Below, piece by piece: positions 1 through 12,705 of a stretch of DNA of 64,000 bases. Made by a program: the position numbers and the translations under genes. The notes beneath the pieces were generated by a model that saw only the letters and a program-made list of their open reading frames with translations, did not search any database and had not been told where the DNA came from. The DNA is from Panonychus citri (lineage: Eukaryota > Arthropoda > Arachnida > Trombidiformes > Tetranychidae): positions 186,001 through 250,000 of the forward strand of contig NW_026515543.1 of NCBI RefSeq assembly GCF_014898815.1. Direction: 5' to 3'. The stretch's first letter is position 1, and each line of letters starts with the position of its first letter.

Positions 1-421
1 AATTTCTATTCATGTTCATCAACAAAATATAAGCATATAAGTGATGAGTAAACAAGAAAATATTTCATACACATGAATACATGGGAATCATAATCATGAT
101 AGTCTCAGAATCAGGGAAATTTTAAATTCTCATTGTTGATAACATAAATAGTATGAGAGTTTGTAACACTTTTCAAATGAGGAAAATTGAAATTTGTGAT
201 TCAGTTCATGATAATATTCATCATTCAATACCATGAAAAGCTCATGAAAATCAAATGCTACAATAATAACAATAATAATTTCACCATCATTATCATGGTG
301 ATGATGGTTATGTTTAGTTGGAATGAAAAATTTTCAATTTTGCTCAAAAATCAAAAACTGTGGAAAATTTTTCGCAACCATCAGTCAACTAATTGTTAAT
401 TGTTTACAATTATTATCATAC

Positions 422-649
422 CTCATCGGTGACCGCATAATAGGATTTAAGGGAAGGTGTTGACCCAAAGGTATCCAGCTCGTCGATGTCCAAGCTTACC
501 GATGGTTGAGTTAATACATGAAATGAATTAATTACTTTAGGTAATAAAGATTCAGATGATGATGATTGTACCAATAATAATGCACAAGAATCAATGTTAT
601 GATTATTATCCCAATGGTATTCAGGGTTAGTTTGTTTTTCCATTAACAT
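422..649 (-). CDS. Candidate 5' exon of a minus-strand gene leaving the left edge
   Basis: An open stretch of 76 codons starting ATG-TTA-ATG at 649 runs into a good donor (GAG|GTATGA, exon end at 422) in phase 0. The peptide is Ser-rich with an acidic patch (SLDIDELDTF) and matches no family I recognise. No convincing acceptor lies just upstream, so it is read as a first coding exon. Its phase-0 donor is the same phase as the donor of the exon at 2468-2542, so the two could be alternative first exons of one gene whose body lies left of the window. Exon status rests on the splice signal and codon-like composition only. Confidence 0.4.
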
Positions 650-2467
650 ACATTACACTTTGTTAACTTGTAGAGATAATGTTCAACTGAGATTCATTGA
701 TTTTACCATCAAAGGTGAAAGTTAAATGATTAATTAAAATGTTACAGAAATTAATCAATTCTCACAAGTTGATTTACAAGAATAAATAAATTGGGAGTTT
801 CAACTTTTCAAAAAGAATCAAAAGTTTTGTCACTGTCAAAGTTTGAAAAGAGAGAAAAAAATTCGATGATATTTTTAACTAATAAACAAAAAGAAAATTT
901 GATATTAAGGTTGAAGGAGAAAGAGGATTCGATTGATTGACTTGAGTGGGATAAACGAATTCTTAGTTTTGAACTGTTTACGAAGTTCGAAGTATTTATT
1001 TTTGTGTTATTATTATTCGTTGTTGATGTTAACTAGAATTTTTATTTCATATGAACATTTTCCCTCTTTTTATTTCACAGTTTTCTAGGTTCATGATCAA
1101 CAATATTCTCAACAAGGTGGAAGAGGAACAGAAATTCTGCCGCATGAGCTGAATTCTCGGTGAGAAACTATTTCATCAGAAATAACGGAAAATTAGAACA
1201 TTTTCGATACTAACGACATCTATTAGCAGCATTTTCTTGTAAACTCTCCAGTTGATCAATTCTATCAATAGATGTCACTTTAAACTCTATTCCAGGAGAA
1301 ATTCATTGAAATTGAAATTATCATGGAAACTTGAATCTAGTTTGTTATGAAATAAAATAAAGAATATTTGATCTATGGTGGAAAATGAGAATTTGTTTAC
1401 AGAGGAAATTTGATTCGATATTTGTAACAAAAATGTTTTTCTTATAAATCATAATTCACCTGAGTTCTTATTCATTTTAGAATTGATGAATTATAATTCC
1501 ATTATTTTCATATGAAATTTGATTGAATAAATCGAATGATATCAAAATCGAAAGAATCAATCAACTTGATCAGCTATGTTCAGGGTCATTTTATCGATCA
1601 AATTTCGCCAGGAAAATCATCGAAAATGAGAAGTGAATAAAGGGGCTAATGTTACTGGTCATTCCATTGTTTTCTTTCATTCTCAGGGTGTTGGATATTC
1701 CATAAGGATTATGGAAGATATGAAAGAAATGGATAAATCTAAAATGGCAGAAACCTTTACTTCCGGAAGTTGATGGTGTTTCCAACTGGTAATGCTAACC
1801 CACTAGTCAACAGTTTCCGGTAATCAAGATGATCGAGATCTTTTCTAACAAAGCTAATCATAGTATCGATCTTCAGATAATTTGAACAGAACTTATCAAA
1901 CATCTGATTCCATAGTAAAAAATTGTTATCAAACTGTTATCACAATCGCGACATTGATAAAACATAATCTCAAGGTTAGCATCTGAAAATTTCGAACCAG
2001 AATTTTGTTCAATTCTAACAATGGTTGATTGTGTTTGCTAAATTTGAAGCAACAATTAACTTAAACAATCAACCATTTTCACATTGTTTATATTGAATAT
2101 GCATCATGTACTTTTAATTGGATTTCAATGAATTTGATTAAAAGCTTTTCAAGCCTCAAAAATTTGATTAAAATTTCTTCCCAATCTTTGAATCAGTTGC
2201 CGATAATCAATTTTACAGGAAATTGAACAAACAATGAGTGAAAATAAACTAATCAACAATTAAGCTCATTCAGGATTTTCAAATCACAGATTAAATTGAC
2301 AAATAGATTAATTAAGACAATCAGAAATTTGGTTACCATGGTTGAGAGTTTCAAATGAAAATAAATAGTTGAAGATAATTCAGTTTACCAGGAAACTGAA
2401 TTAGAGTATGAGTCTAATTGATTGGAACAATTTAATCAAATTAATCGTAAACAATTACGATACTTAC

Positions 2468-2542
2468 CTTTGTCCTTCCAAGTAAAAGGGCATCCATTTC
2501 AGTCTGTGGAGTTGGTTGAACAGATTCAATTTCCTTGGACAT
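2468..2542 (-). CDS. Candidate first coding exon (25 codons), minus strand
   Basis: On the minus strand, ATG at 2542 opens a 25-codon exon (MSKEIESVQPTPQ...LLLGRTK) ending exactly at a consensus donor AAG|GTAAGT in phase 0. It is polar and Gln/Pro/Thr-containing, as many disordered N-termini are. The next exon is not certain: the phase is compatible with a downstream exon left of the window, or with a possible mini-exon near 1785 that has an acceptor (TTACCAG) but only a weak donor. No family is recognisable from 25 residues. Confidence 0.45.
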
Positions 2543-2599
2543 TATTATGTTGGTGATTAGATTAGGATGCAAATTGCTCAATATTTACCATTAATCAGT

Positions 2600-5500
2600 T
2601 GAATACAATGAGAGTTGAGTCATGATCTATGTTTATGATTAAATTAATTGTCATCAAAACTAATGGCCATAAAGATGAAAAACCCCTAAGGATAAATGAT
2701 TAGAAAACAAGATCAATAAATTATCACAATATTACCAATTAATACATGACGATTTTCACTGATTATGATGAGAGGGTTAATTGTGTATTTTAAGTTGAAT
2801 TAAATGTGAGAATCAACAATAACAATGAAAGAGATGATTATTATTTAGATTGTGTTATTATAAGAAACTCTTTTATTATTAGGAAATGTAAGAAAACCAT
2901 TAACAGGAAACGGAAATGATGAGAGTAAACTTTCACTTCAACTGATAATTTGTTTGCTCTTTAATTCACAATCATAAGATTGATGGTAAATTGTTGAGAT
3001 TTGATTTTCTTGAGATAATTAATAGAAAATTGCTCAATAATTAAACAATTTTTTAATCATTTCACTTAATCATAATATTTTCCAATCAAATTTAATCCTC
3101 ATCGGATTTGATTTAATTGACTTTTTGCTAATCAAGAAATATTGAGATAAAAATTAACTTAATTCATCCAATGATTTATGTAAATTGTCAACAATCAAGA
3201 AATAGATATTCAAAACTTCAACCCATCCCATTGGATGTATAATCCATTTGATAATCAAAATTATTTTTTCTAGACTAATTATCATTAATAACAACGATTA
3301 GGATGTAAATCAGATTAAATTTTTGCTCTCTAATTGTTTGATTAAAGGTTATTGTGATTATCTTGCAAATTAATGATGATAATCATAAAGAAATCAAATG
3401 GTTGGTTGAACAATTTAAACTAATTTTTGTTCTGCTGCTTTGATTTAAAGGATAATAAAAGATTATCAAGATTAGATGAATTTACCTTATTCTCATGAGA
3501 TTATCTTCTTATTTGTTAATATCTCTTTTTTTTCTGGTGATGTTCATTTCGTCATTTTCATCTTCATCTCAATTTTCTGAGATTCATGGTGTTCACAGAA
3601 TCATCAGGGGAATCTTAGCTTCTTAATATATTAATCTGACTTTTGATTTACTTTTTCTTTGACACCATTATCATTACAAACTGTTAATCATATCAACAAT
3701 TTGTATCTTTGATTATGTATCTTATTTGGTATTTGGTGTCTTCTTTAGGTACAATTATCTGTCACCCACTTAATTGTTATCATAATTTCAGCAACCATTT
3801 CGTAATTAAACTGTATCCACAATTAGCGTTGATTAGTATTTATGAATATAAATGGAAATCGTTAATTAATCAGCTGTCACAATGTTGGTTAACAGCTTTT
3901 TATGTCCAGTATCATGACAACAACACAACAATCAACCTAATTGTCTTCATCTAAAGATACAAATCATGATGAAGATAATATCAAATTCTGTAAATTAGTT
4001 AGCAGAAATTTAATGAACACTAATTACTTTATGGAAAAGTAATTAGACTGAAAGATGACGATGATTATTATTAACAGAATCAAGAATAGAAGGAGAAAAA
4101 GAAAGAAATTTTTTTTCTAATCTTTTTCTTCATCACCATGAAAATGAATTTATTTTTACTCAAAATTGTGAAATTTTCATTGGGATAATGTTGATTTTCA
4201 CACTTAAAATAACCTTTACATAGTCAAACAATTAACTAATTATCACAATGAAATTTGATCATCTATTTGTTAGATTGTTTCAGTAACACTCAAAATTATA
4301 ATTTGAAACCTTTTCAGAGTTTGTATTGTGGTTCTTAACATGAGGGTATTACAGTATTCAAGCATAATTAGTAAAAGATATTAATACCTTCAAGTGAATT
4401 TTTGTTCATCAACATTTTCTTCAGACTAATTTCATGATGAACTAACTGTTAATGTGTCATCATTTTATCTGCACTAATATTACATTAATGTATTAGATTT
4501 TTACCTGAGCATAGAAAAGTAATGATTCCATTATTGTTAATGAGTAAAAAGTAACCAGAAACTTCATCTGTTGCTAGAGGTTGTAATTCATTTACTAGGG
4601 AAACGATTTCAAAATATAACCTGAAGTTATATTGAAAAACTGTTGAACTCTCAGGGAGTTTATCTCCGATTTTAGATGATGAAAGTCATGATAATTTACT
4701 ATCTCTTTTGTTGATTGAGTGATTTTGTTTTTATTATCTATTTTGATTGGATAATGAAATTGTCTCGATAATGTCTGAATGGGAATTTGATTCTGTTTTG
4801 CTGTTTTACAATAATTCTGAATTATTCAGACAGAATTTATCTAATTCTCTTTTTTTCTGATTATCTTTTTTTTCTTGCTTCTTTTGCTTACGAATTTTCT
4901 TCTTTATTTTCTCTTCAATCAAAAACAATGGTAAGAATTTTATGAATTAATATTCAGATGAGATTCGATAAAATTAATGAGAGAAAATGTATCAACAGGA
5001 TTAAATTTAGTTCTAATAAATATAATACAAATGGAACTAAAGAAAATGAGAAGATGAAATTTCATCATGATTTTCATGAGAAATTGGTTCCAATTTCGAG
5101 ATAAAGAAGTAATATTACATATTTTTGTCTCTTTTTTCTTTTTCGAATTTTCTTCATTTTCGAATCATTTTCCAACGATGGTCAATCAAATAGTAGAGCA
5201 GCAATTTAACAATCGTCTCGGGTTTTCTTTTTAATCTCTTATCCACTCTATCTCATTAACCTCCAATCAAACAGATTAGATTAGTTGGTTTTTTTTCTCT
5301 CATTATAACTCATGAAATCGTTTTTCTTTCATCAAGTTCCTGATCATCTTCATCTTTATCCTCTTTCCTTTTCCTTTTCTTTTTCTTTGGTTCCTCCATA
5401 AAACCAGATCATTCCTTCATCATCTAGTCTTCCATTAACCTTGAATGAATTTTCTAGGTTTCAGAAAGATGATGATGATGTTGAACATAAGGATGACAAT

Positions 5501-5734
5501 GTTGTGTTTGGAATAGGAAAAAAAACAGAAAAACATCAGAATAAAACACTGTATTCTAATTCTTTATTTTCTTTTCCTAAAGGATAATCTCTATGTTGAA
5601 CAATGTTACTGATCCAAAGTGAATCTCAATTCACCTCATCATCTCCTTTCACTTGAATCTTTCTGTTTTTTTCCATCAGATTCGTTCTGATTCTGTATTT
5701 ATTTTCTTTCTATTGTTTTTCATGAGCATTATTT

Positions 5735-5823
<89 letters not shown>

Positions 5824-6900
5824 GCTATCACTCTTCTTGCCTAAAACTGATAAAGGGGAAAAAGATGATAGATTATTAGTATACACCTTGTTCATTGAAA
5901 AGGTAAACAAGGTATTAGAACTTTTTTTGCTTCTACTTTCGCTCATATTTCATCATTTTCGTACTGAAACTATTAAAAAGAGATCGTGTCATTATCATTT
6001 AGCTCTGTAGATACTCATATTACCTGTGAAAACTCAAGATGTTATCTCATGGAGAGATTTTATTTGCTTAGAATCAAATTTATTATTATTGTTTATAAAA
6101 CTTATTCTCGAAACCTTAGAGTGCTAGAACCTTTTAGACTGTTGAAATCTGAATTGAATGTGATTGTTTTGTTTTTCATATGATTTCTGAAAATGAATAA
6201 GATTGTGAATGATTTATGTTACTTTGTATTATTTGACTATCTTTATTTCATTGGATTTAGATGTATACTTAAATAGCTTTTTATGAATGGTATTAGATAA
6301 ATAAATATCTAGGAAAAACCATCATGAATCTTTCAACAATAAGCCTTTTCCTTCATAAAGTCACCGTAAAAGCTAAATACCAAGGAAGATATTTGATTAA
6401 ATGTAAATCAGTCAACCTTGTAAATAATCACAATCAGTTGAAATCAAATCTATACAATTTCAATAGCAATTCAATCAATTCCAATATCCATGTAATTTTT
6501 GTAGTGATATTTACACTAAAATTACCATAATGAAAATTTATTCATTGATTTATAACATTTTACAGAACTTATTTCAATAGCTAATTATTACATACTCGAA
6601 ACGGTTAAACAGAAACAAACAACTTCATGTTAATCATTTTCACCTAATAAAAAAAATCATCAACAATCAATGTGCATGAAATTTGTTCATTTTCACAAAG
6701 AAAATAAAGCAAATTTATCATTTGCTTTATATTGAGATATTTGAACGAAATATTACAAAAAAGAAACATAATAAATTGATCAAGACATCAAGAATTTCGT
6801 TCTGAAAATCAACTAGAGAACGTTAAAGATTTTCGATTGATACCTGATATTAGATTCAGTAAACTGAAATTTCGTAATCATATCATCACCCTGCTCTCTT
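2600..6900. other. Gene-free AT-rich stretch
   Basis: No coding region with splice signals or recognisable domain was found on either strand. Open frames here are short and of simple composition, for example reading through the (TC)n tract. It may be intron or intergenic DNA upstream of the minus-strand gene at the left edge. Confidence 0.6.
5738..5822. repeat. (TC)n microsatellite
   Basis: About 42 uninterrupted TC units, the longest simple repeat in the window. It creates a spurious Ser-Leu open frame that is not a gene. Confidence 0.97.
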
Positions 6901-6942
6901 CATTTGGTTATTTCAAAATCCTTCCTGTTGATTACTTTTGTT

Positions 6943-6956
6943 CCCAATCAACAGAA
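6943..6956 (+). repeat. Left candidate terminal inverted repeat, 14 bp
   Basis: CCCAATCAACAGAA is identical to the reverse complement of 16326-16339. It is preceded by TT. Confidence 0.45.
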
Positions 6957-7378
6957 AGGATTCATGACTGATTCAGAAAAATGGTTGGTTCAGCCATTTT
7001 GAATCAGTACTGAATCACTAGATTTTTGAAGTTTTTTGAATCACTTTTTTTCGAAAAGTAACGGAAATTCATTTGAAAACTAGAAATCAGTTTGGAAAAA
7101 CAATTGAATCGAGAAAACACAGAACTTGATTCATTTTACTGAATTACCAGAATCTTTAGAATGATAGATTTTTTCCTGACTGGCACTAGTTTTTTGAATA
7201 TTTTGATTCGTAGAAAAACGGAAAGTGTTCCGAAAGAATGAGAACTCAAAAAACAGAATTTTTACAGAAATTTGAAACGCGAAAGTGATTTCAAGGTTGA
7301 AACTGAGACAAAAGACTGCGAAACAAAAACTCAGTAAAATTGAAATGAAAAAGTAGTTTTATTTCATGAAGAAAACGA

Positions 7379-9350
7379 TTAATCGAATGCATTCACATTC
7401 CAAGATTCAGTTGAATCTTCATCAATGTCAAGCTTTTCATCTTTCTGACTTTCGAATTCTTCAAGATCGATATCCTGGTATGAATTTGTGAAATTTATCC
7501 TATCCGTCTTTTCTTGATCCTTATTTTGAATTTTATCTTTATCAAACTCCATTTGATCATCGTCAGATGGTGTAAAAAGATCATCAACTAGTGGATCTTT
7601 GTCGCTCTTGGAGCTTTTCTTGTTTTCATCACTTCTCGTTGCATTTATGTTACAAAGTTCTTTTGAAATTCGGACTCTTATTTCATTTTCAAGATTTATG
7701 TCATACTCCATAACTTTGAATTTTCGAAACACATGATCTGTAAACGAGAATGAAAAAAAAGTTACAAGTTTATCTATAAGATGGATTTAGTTTTAACTCA
7801 CCAATAAACGCTTGGACTCGCTTGAGGCCTAGATTCAGATCAAATTCTCCAACGAAAGGTTCGTCAAAAGGGTCTGAAAACCCCCAGATAAATGGAAGAA
7901 CAAACTTTTTACCATAGTTTTCTTTTTTTTCAATCATTTCAGTGAGATCAGACAACTGATAGAACTTCTTCCCTAGTGAAACATTTGAGTAATAAGATTG
8001 CGGGAAGCAATGCTTTATCAAGTTATAAGCAAATGAAAAAGGTGAAGGCTTACAATTTTTTGAAGCAAATTCATAACTGTCAAGATTGAATTTAACCAAT
8101 CCTTCAACGAAGATAAAGTTCTTCTTCTTGCTCTTGTAAGTCTGATCAATTTGTGGAACTTGTTTCAGTGACTTTTTCTCTTCTTTTTCTTTCTCACAAA
8201 TAACAATATGTATTTTGGAAATCAAATCGATTAAATCAGTCAATACCATGTTGTTTAGATCAACCTGAGTCAAAAGACCTTTTCTAAGGTTGAGCCTGTC
8301 TTTTAGTTTGACCATTTCAGTAAAGATTTCTTCTTCTTCTTTCACGCTACAACCAGAGCATAAAGCTGTAAGATCTTTTTCATCCTTTCTGATTTCCGAG
8401 ATTCGGTTCTCACTTTTTTCCATTTTATCATCTTGTTTATTGTTAGTTCCAGCGACTTTTTTTTCTTTCTCTTTAGTTGTTATCACCATACTTAATTTCG
8501 ATTGATCAATGCTAGAAAAGTCTTTTATGAATAATTTCAAAGTATCTTTATCCATGATCACTTGCTTTGGCGTACGATCTCTCTGACTAAGGGGTATATA
8601 TTTAAGCTCCCAATTTACATTAACATTGCCGACTACCTTGTTACATCCATTCCAGTCTGTGTTTTTCTGAATATTCTGAGCAAAAGCGACTTTCAAGTTT
8701 GATTTAGAATCTGAATGAGAACAATCGAAGTTAGAAGATTAGAACCAATCACGAAATCATTTAATCTGTTCAAACTCACCTCCTATTGCAACAATTTGAC
8801 CAGTCAAATGATGACATCCAATAGCGATTGCGAAAAAGTTCTTTTGATGATCGAAAATCTCAATAAATGGCGAAACGAATCCAGAATTAACCAAAAGATC
8901 TTTTTCAACCTTGATCAACAATGGCTGCTTGACACGATTGAAACGTTCATCGTAGATATAAGGCAAAAAAACCAAATAAAATAAATCAAATTCACTTTTA
9001 TCTTTTAAGCTATATTTTGAGTGTTGAGAAACAGGAATTTTTTCGATGATTGTTGTTAACTTTTCTTTTTCCGGCGCAAGTTTCTTTGGTTCTTGACTTC
9101 TCACTTTTTCACTCGATGGCTTTTCCGATAGTGGATCCTTGTAAGATGAATAAATTTTTATCACTTTGTCTTTACTTTGAATCTTATTAGCTGAAGAATT
9201 AGTTCCATTTTTCATTAAACAAGAGGATTTTGAAGTTGATGCTATTGATGAAAATTCAGATGACACTGAGGTGTTAGACTTTTTGGAAATTGAAACAGGA
9301 GAGTGATCAAAACTTGGTAGTAAACGACGTTTAACGTTTTTTGTAGACAT
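7379..9350 (-). CDS. BEN-like domain protein A (three exons, 612 aa)
   Basis: Exons are 9350-8780, 8710-7802 and 7737-7379. Donors are AG|GTGAGT and TTG|GTGAGT, acceptors are TTCAG and TACAG, and both introns are phase 1; they join into 612 codons plus stop. Exon 1 is Ser/Lys-rich, followed by a folded segment ending QIVAIG. Exon 2 has a charged linker and then a segment (LIKHCFPQSYYSN ... LGLKRVQAFID|HVFRK) that fits the BEN pattern: a short helix with hydrophobic-F-P, a Gly turn, and a C-terminal helix split by the second intron. The C-terminus is acidic (Asp/Glu). BEN domains bind DNA and chromatin factors. It is a tandem paralogue of the gene at 9841-12327, with identical intron positions and phases. 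Its place beside a transposase suggests an element-encoded DNA-binding accessory protein. The BEN call is by eye. Confidence 0.7.
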
Positions 9351-9840
9351 CGTTGAGATGCACGTTTTAAATGAAAAATTGAAAAATTGAATAGAAAATA
9401 TATACTCATTTCATAGGAAACGGAAATACACAGAAAAATTTATTCAAATTCTTTTTGAAGTGAAGAAACCTTCAAAATTTGGAAAAAAAACTGTATCGAG
9501 TTTTCATTGGTTTTTAAATTCTCCCTCATAATTGATTGGTGATTGTATAATAAAGGGGAAAGAAGTAATTACTGACCCCAAGAAATCAAAGTGAAATGAT
9601 TGATTTAAAGTCTCTGTAAATAGACATTTTTCGAAAATAAAATCTGATTGTAAATTTCTGTTCAAACCATAGAATTTAAAACTCTAATTGCACTTTTCGA
9701 GTTCGAAACTAATCTAGAACTATTTCAGAGACGTTAATCCAATTAATTTCCAAAATAAATGTATAAATCATAGAAAATTGATAAAAAATAGAATTTAGAA
9801 AATCTGAAAAAATGAAAAAATGAAGTAACGAAAAATTGAC
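9351..9840. other. Spacer between the two BEN-like paralogues
   Basis: AT-rich spacer of 490 bp with no open frame of interest. It must contain the promoter of the gene at 7379-9350 and the 3' end of the gene at 9841-12327. Confidence 0.6.
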
Positions 9841-12327
9841 TTATTTTTTGTCAGCATTTACTCCTGGTTTAGGAACGATTTTAGAGATCACATTTCTCTT
9901 TTTCTCCGGAAGTTTGTTCATAACTTTAGCAAGAATTCGCAATTCTTCATCGGTCAATACTGTTTCCTCTTGATCGTCATCATCGTCTGGTTCAACAGGT
10001 CCCCATTCAGTTGATTTTTGCTGAACAGTTTGTTTGGCTGGGGCAATCAAATCAAGAGCTTGTGACAATGGTGGATCATCAAAATTCAACTGACGTGAAG
10101 ATTCAGGCATTGATTCGTGAGAAAGCTGTTCTTTTTCTTGAGATTTCTCTGAAATCGCATCTTTTTCTTGTGGAGATTTGAACCTTTTTGAGGGTTGAAA
10201 AAAGGCTGAAATAGTTCTTTTTTTCCTTCGTCCAGTAAGTGGAGTACTATCAGTTGCAACTCCACTGTCATTATTTGCATCAGAAACACTGTCAGAGTTT
10301 TCTGCATCGCCGCAAGTAGATTCGGAATAATCTATTCCTGGATTTAGATCTTGGACTGTTTCTTCAGCTTCTTCAACTGTTTTATCTGGCTCGTTAACTT
10401 GAGGTTCAAGAACATTTTCTGGCTGCTCCTCGATTGTAGTAGTTTGAACTTGTGGAAGCGTTCCAGTGGTATCATTAGCACTATTAATTTCTGTATCAGG
10501 AAGGACATTATCTGGACTGTCTGGAATTAGTTCTCCTGAATCGACTAATTCTTGAGAATCTTTTTCTAAATTTCTTGAAGAAGGCTCATCATTATCCACA
10601 ATTTCATCTTCTTTATCATCAGCTTGATTTGGGTTGAATTGAAACTGTGATGCTATAGTCAAATTGATGGATGAAATATTCGGAGAAACTCCATCACCAA
10701 TTGCGGCAGAAAAATAACCAGTGGCTATTTCTTCAGGACAGTCAGAGTTTACAGATTGATCTTCATCGTCGTCATCATCTTCTTCCGCCAGATCAGTATC
10801 CATTGTAACATCATCAGTATTGAAATCTTCGTTCGAATCTGAGCTTACATCCTTCTTTTTCTTTTCTTTTTCTTTTCTCATGAGGACAGTTTTATGGTAA
10901 TTGATAGATTTGGACATTGATATAACTAGTGCCTTTTCAATGGATCTATCGTAACTTGATTTTTTACATTTTCTTAGAACGTGATCTATTTCAATATAAA
11001 GAGAAAGATATGTTAAGAAAAATAACCGCACAGAAAAAGATCGGGAAAAACTTACCAATAATAGCCATCAAACGCTTTTGACCTAAGCCATTTTTGAAAG
11101 CACCAGTACACGGATCCGATAAAGGGTTTTCGTAGTTCCAAATGGTAACCAGCCCGTTCTTTCCACCTGCACCTCGAATGGTTGTATTTTTTAACCAATG
11201 TTTAGGGAAACAATTTCGTATGATATTATTCAACAGCATCGAAGGTTCTAATTCTTCGTAAGATTTTCCTGCTTTGGTCTTTGCTTTGAAAGCCTGGCGA
11301 TAACCACTTGATTTTACCGGAAGAATTCCTTCAATATGGGTGATCTTGTTCGCTTCATAAGTTTTATCCTTAGGAATGATCCGAATATGTTGAAACCCAT
11401 CACCAGAGTCCAATGGGTATCCAGCTGGAACTGTTTCTTCGTCAGGTTGTTTCGTCATTAGTTCTAGAACCTTATGTAGCTCAGCAACATAAGCTTTGAC
11501 TGATGTGTGTACAAGTCGAGATGCGGCAGATGCTAAAGGTTCTAGATCAATAACTGGAAATCGATATTCAATAATTGTCTTGTTCGCTGTTTCTCCAGAA
11601 ACATCTTGAACTGGTTTAGAATTAGAACCCATCGGCTCATTAGCAGGTTGTGTATCTTCATCGATAAGAGTAACAACATTGTCAATAGATGATGTGTTAG
11701 GTTGATTTGAACTTTGAGTTATCTCCTTAGATTTCAATTTCAATTCTGCTACTTTTGTCAGAATAATATCAAATTCATCTTGTCGAACACAAGGAAATGA
11801 TTTCGATCCCAATGGTTCTACTTTTACTCCACTGATATTGAACCATCGAGACAGACTTCTTTGGAAATTTTTCAAGTTCAACGACTTTATATTCTTCAAA
11901 AAGATTTTATACGTCGAGAACAAATCTTGGGAATCGTCTGTTGAAAAAGAAAACACTAATTATTACAAAATTTTTAGCTCAACAAGAAAAAAAACTTACC
12001 CGCGATCGCGATTACCATCGCTGGAAATGGTTTACATTCCGGTATTGTCACATTCACCAAACTTTCGAGAGCAATATTCAGAGACTTTAAACTAGTTGGA
12101 ATAAGTTCTGATTTAACTTTAAAACATATTGGAACAGTTTTTTCTCCGGAAGAGCCTTTGATACGCGAAAAAGCAGCGAGTATTTTTTCACCCATTCTCA
12201 AATCTAAATAAGAACCAATTAAGGTTCCTTGATTAACTATTGTTGTTAAACTTGACCTTTGTCGAGAATTACGATTCAATTTAAACGTATACACTTTTCG
12301 ATCGGGTTTAACTTCCATAAAATACAA
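9841..12327 (-). CDS. BEN-like domain protein B (three exons, 784 aa)
   Basis: Exons are 12327-12000, 11937-11056 and 10985-9841, with donors GCGG|GTAAGT and TTG|GTAAGA and acceptors AACAG and AATAG. Both introns are phase 1, and the join gives 784 codons plus stop. Exon 1 carries a compact domain ending PAMVIAIAG. Exon 2 ends in the clearest BEN-like segment (LLNNIIRNCFPKHWLKN, a Gly-rich turn, then LGQKRLMAIID|HVLRK across the intron). Exon 3 is a long, disordered, very acidic region with runs of Asp and Glu and a basic patch GRRKKR. The third-exon start DHVLRK matches DHVFRK of paralogue A. It starts about 380 bp from the divergent transposase, so they may share a promoter region. It probably acts in the nucleus; a role in transposition is inferred from position only. 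Confidence 0.72.
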
Positions 12328-12705
12328 AACAAAAGACTTAAAAAACTAATTAATCCATAAAAACGTGTAAACAATTAATAAATTGAATTTAAATCTAATC
12401 GAAAAAGGAAACGCGATAAGAGAATAAATTTTTATTCTCTTAATTCCTATTGGTCAATTTTTCTTTCGATGTATCGAAAGGGTGATTGTTGTCAAGACGA
12501 TTATCGATTAATTCTCTTTAGAATTTAAATTTAAAAGCTTTTTTAAATCCATGTGATTAACATGTTTTTCTAAATGATTTGCTTAATTAGCTTTATTTAT
12601 CTTAATTATAAACAGTTTTCGCCTTTAAATGTTTATTTTTTTCATTGAAATTGTTAATTTTCTAAATAGATTATTGTGTATTTAAACTCAAGTGTCAACA
12701 GTTTA
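12328..12705. promoter_or_regulatory. Divergent intergenic region between BEN-like gene B and transposase
   Basis: 378 bp separate the two divergent start codons. It is AT-rich and contains ATTGG (a reverse CCAAT core) near 12448. No clear TATA box could be assigned. A shared promoter is inferred from the head-to-head layout. Confidence 0.4.

Noticed and set aside
1591..1785. Minus-strand frame METPSTSGSKG... as an exon
   Set aside because: The acceptor is plausible, but the donor is weak and the rest is Phe/His-rich low-quality sequence; kept only as a possible mini-exon for the left-edge gene.
5653..5844. Open frame rich in Ser-Leu
   Set aside because: It is the translation of the (TC)n microsatellite; any frame of a CT tract stays open.
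8290..8505. Plus-strand open frame opposite the BEN-like gene A
   Set aside because: Shadow of exon 2 of the minus-strand gene; composition mirrors the charged linker.
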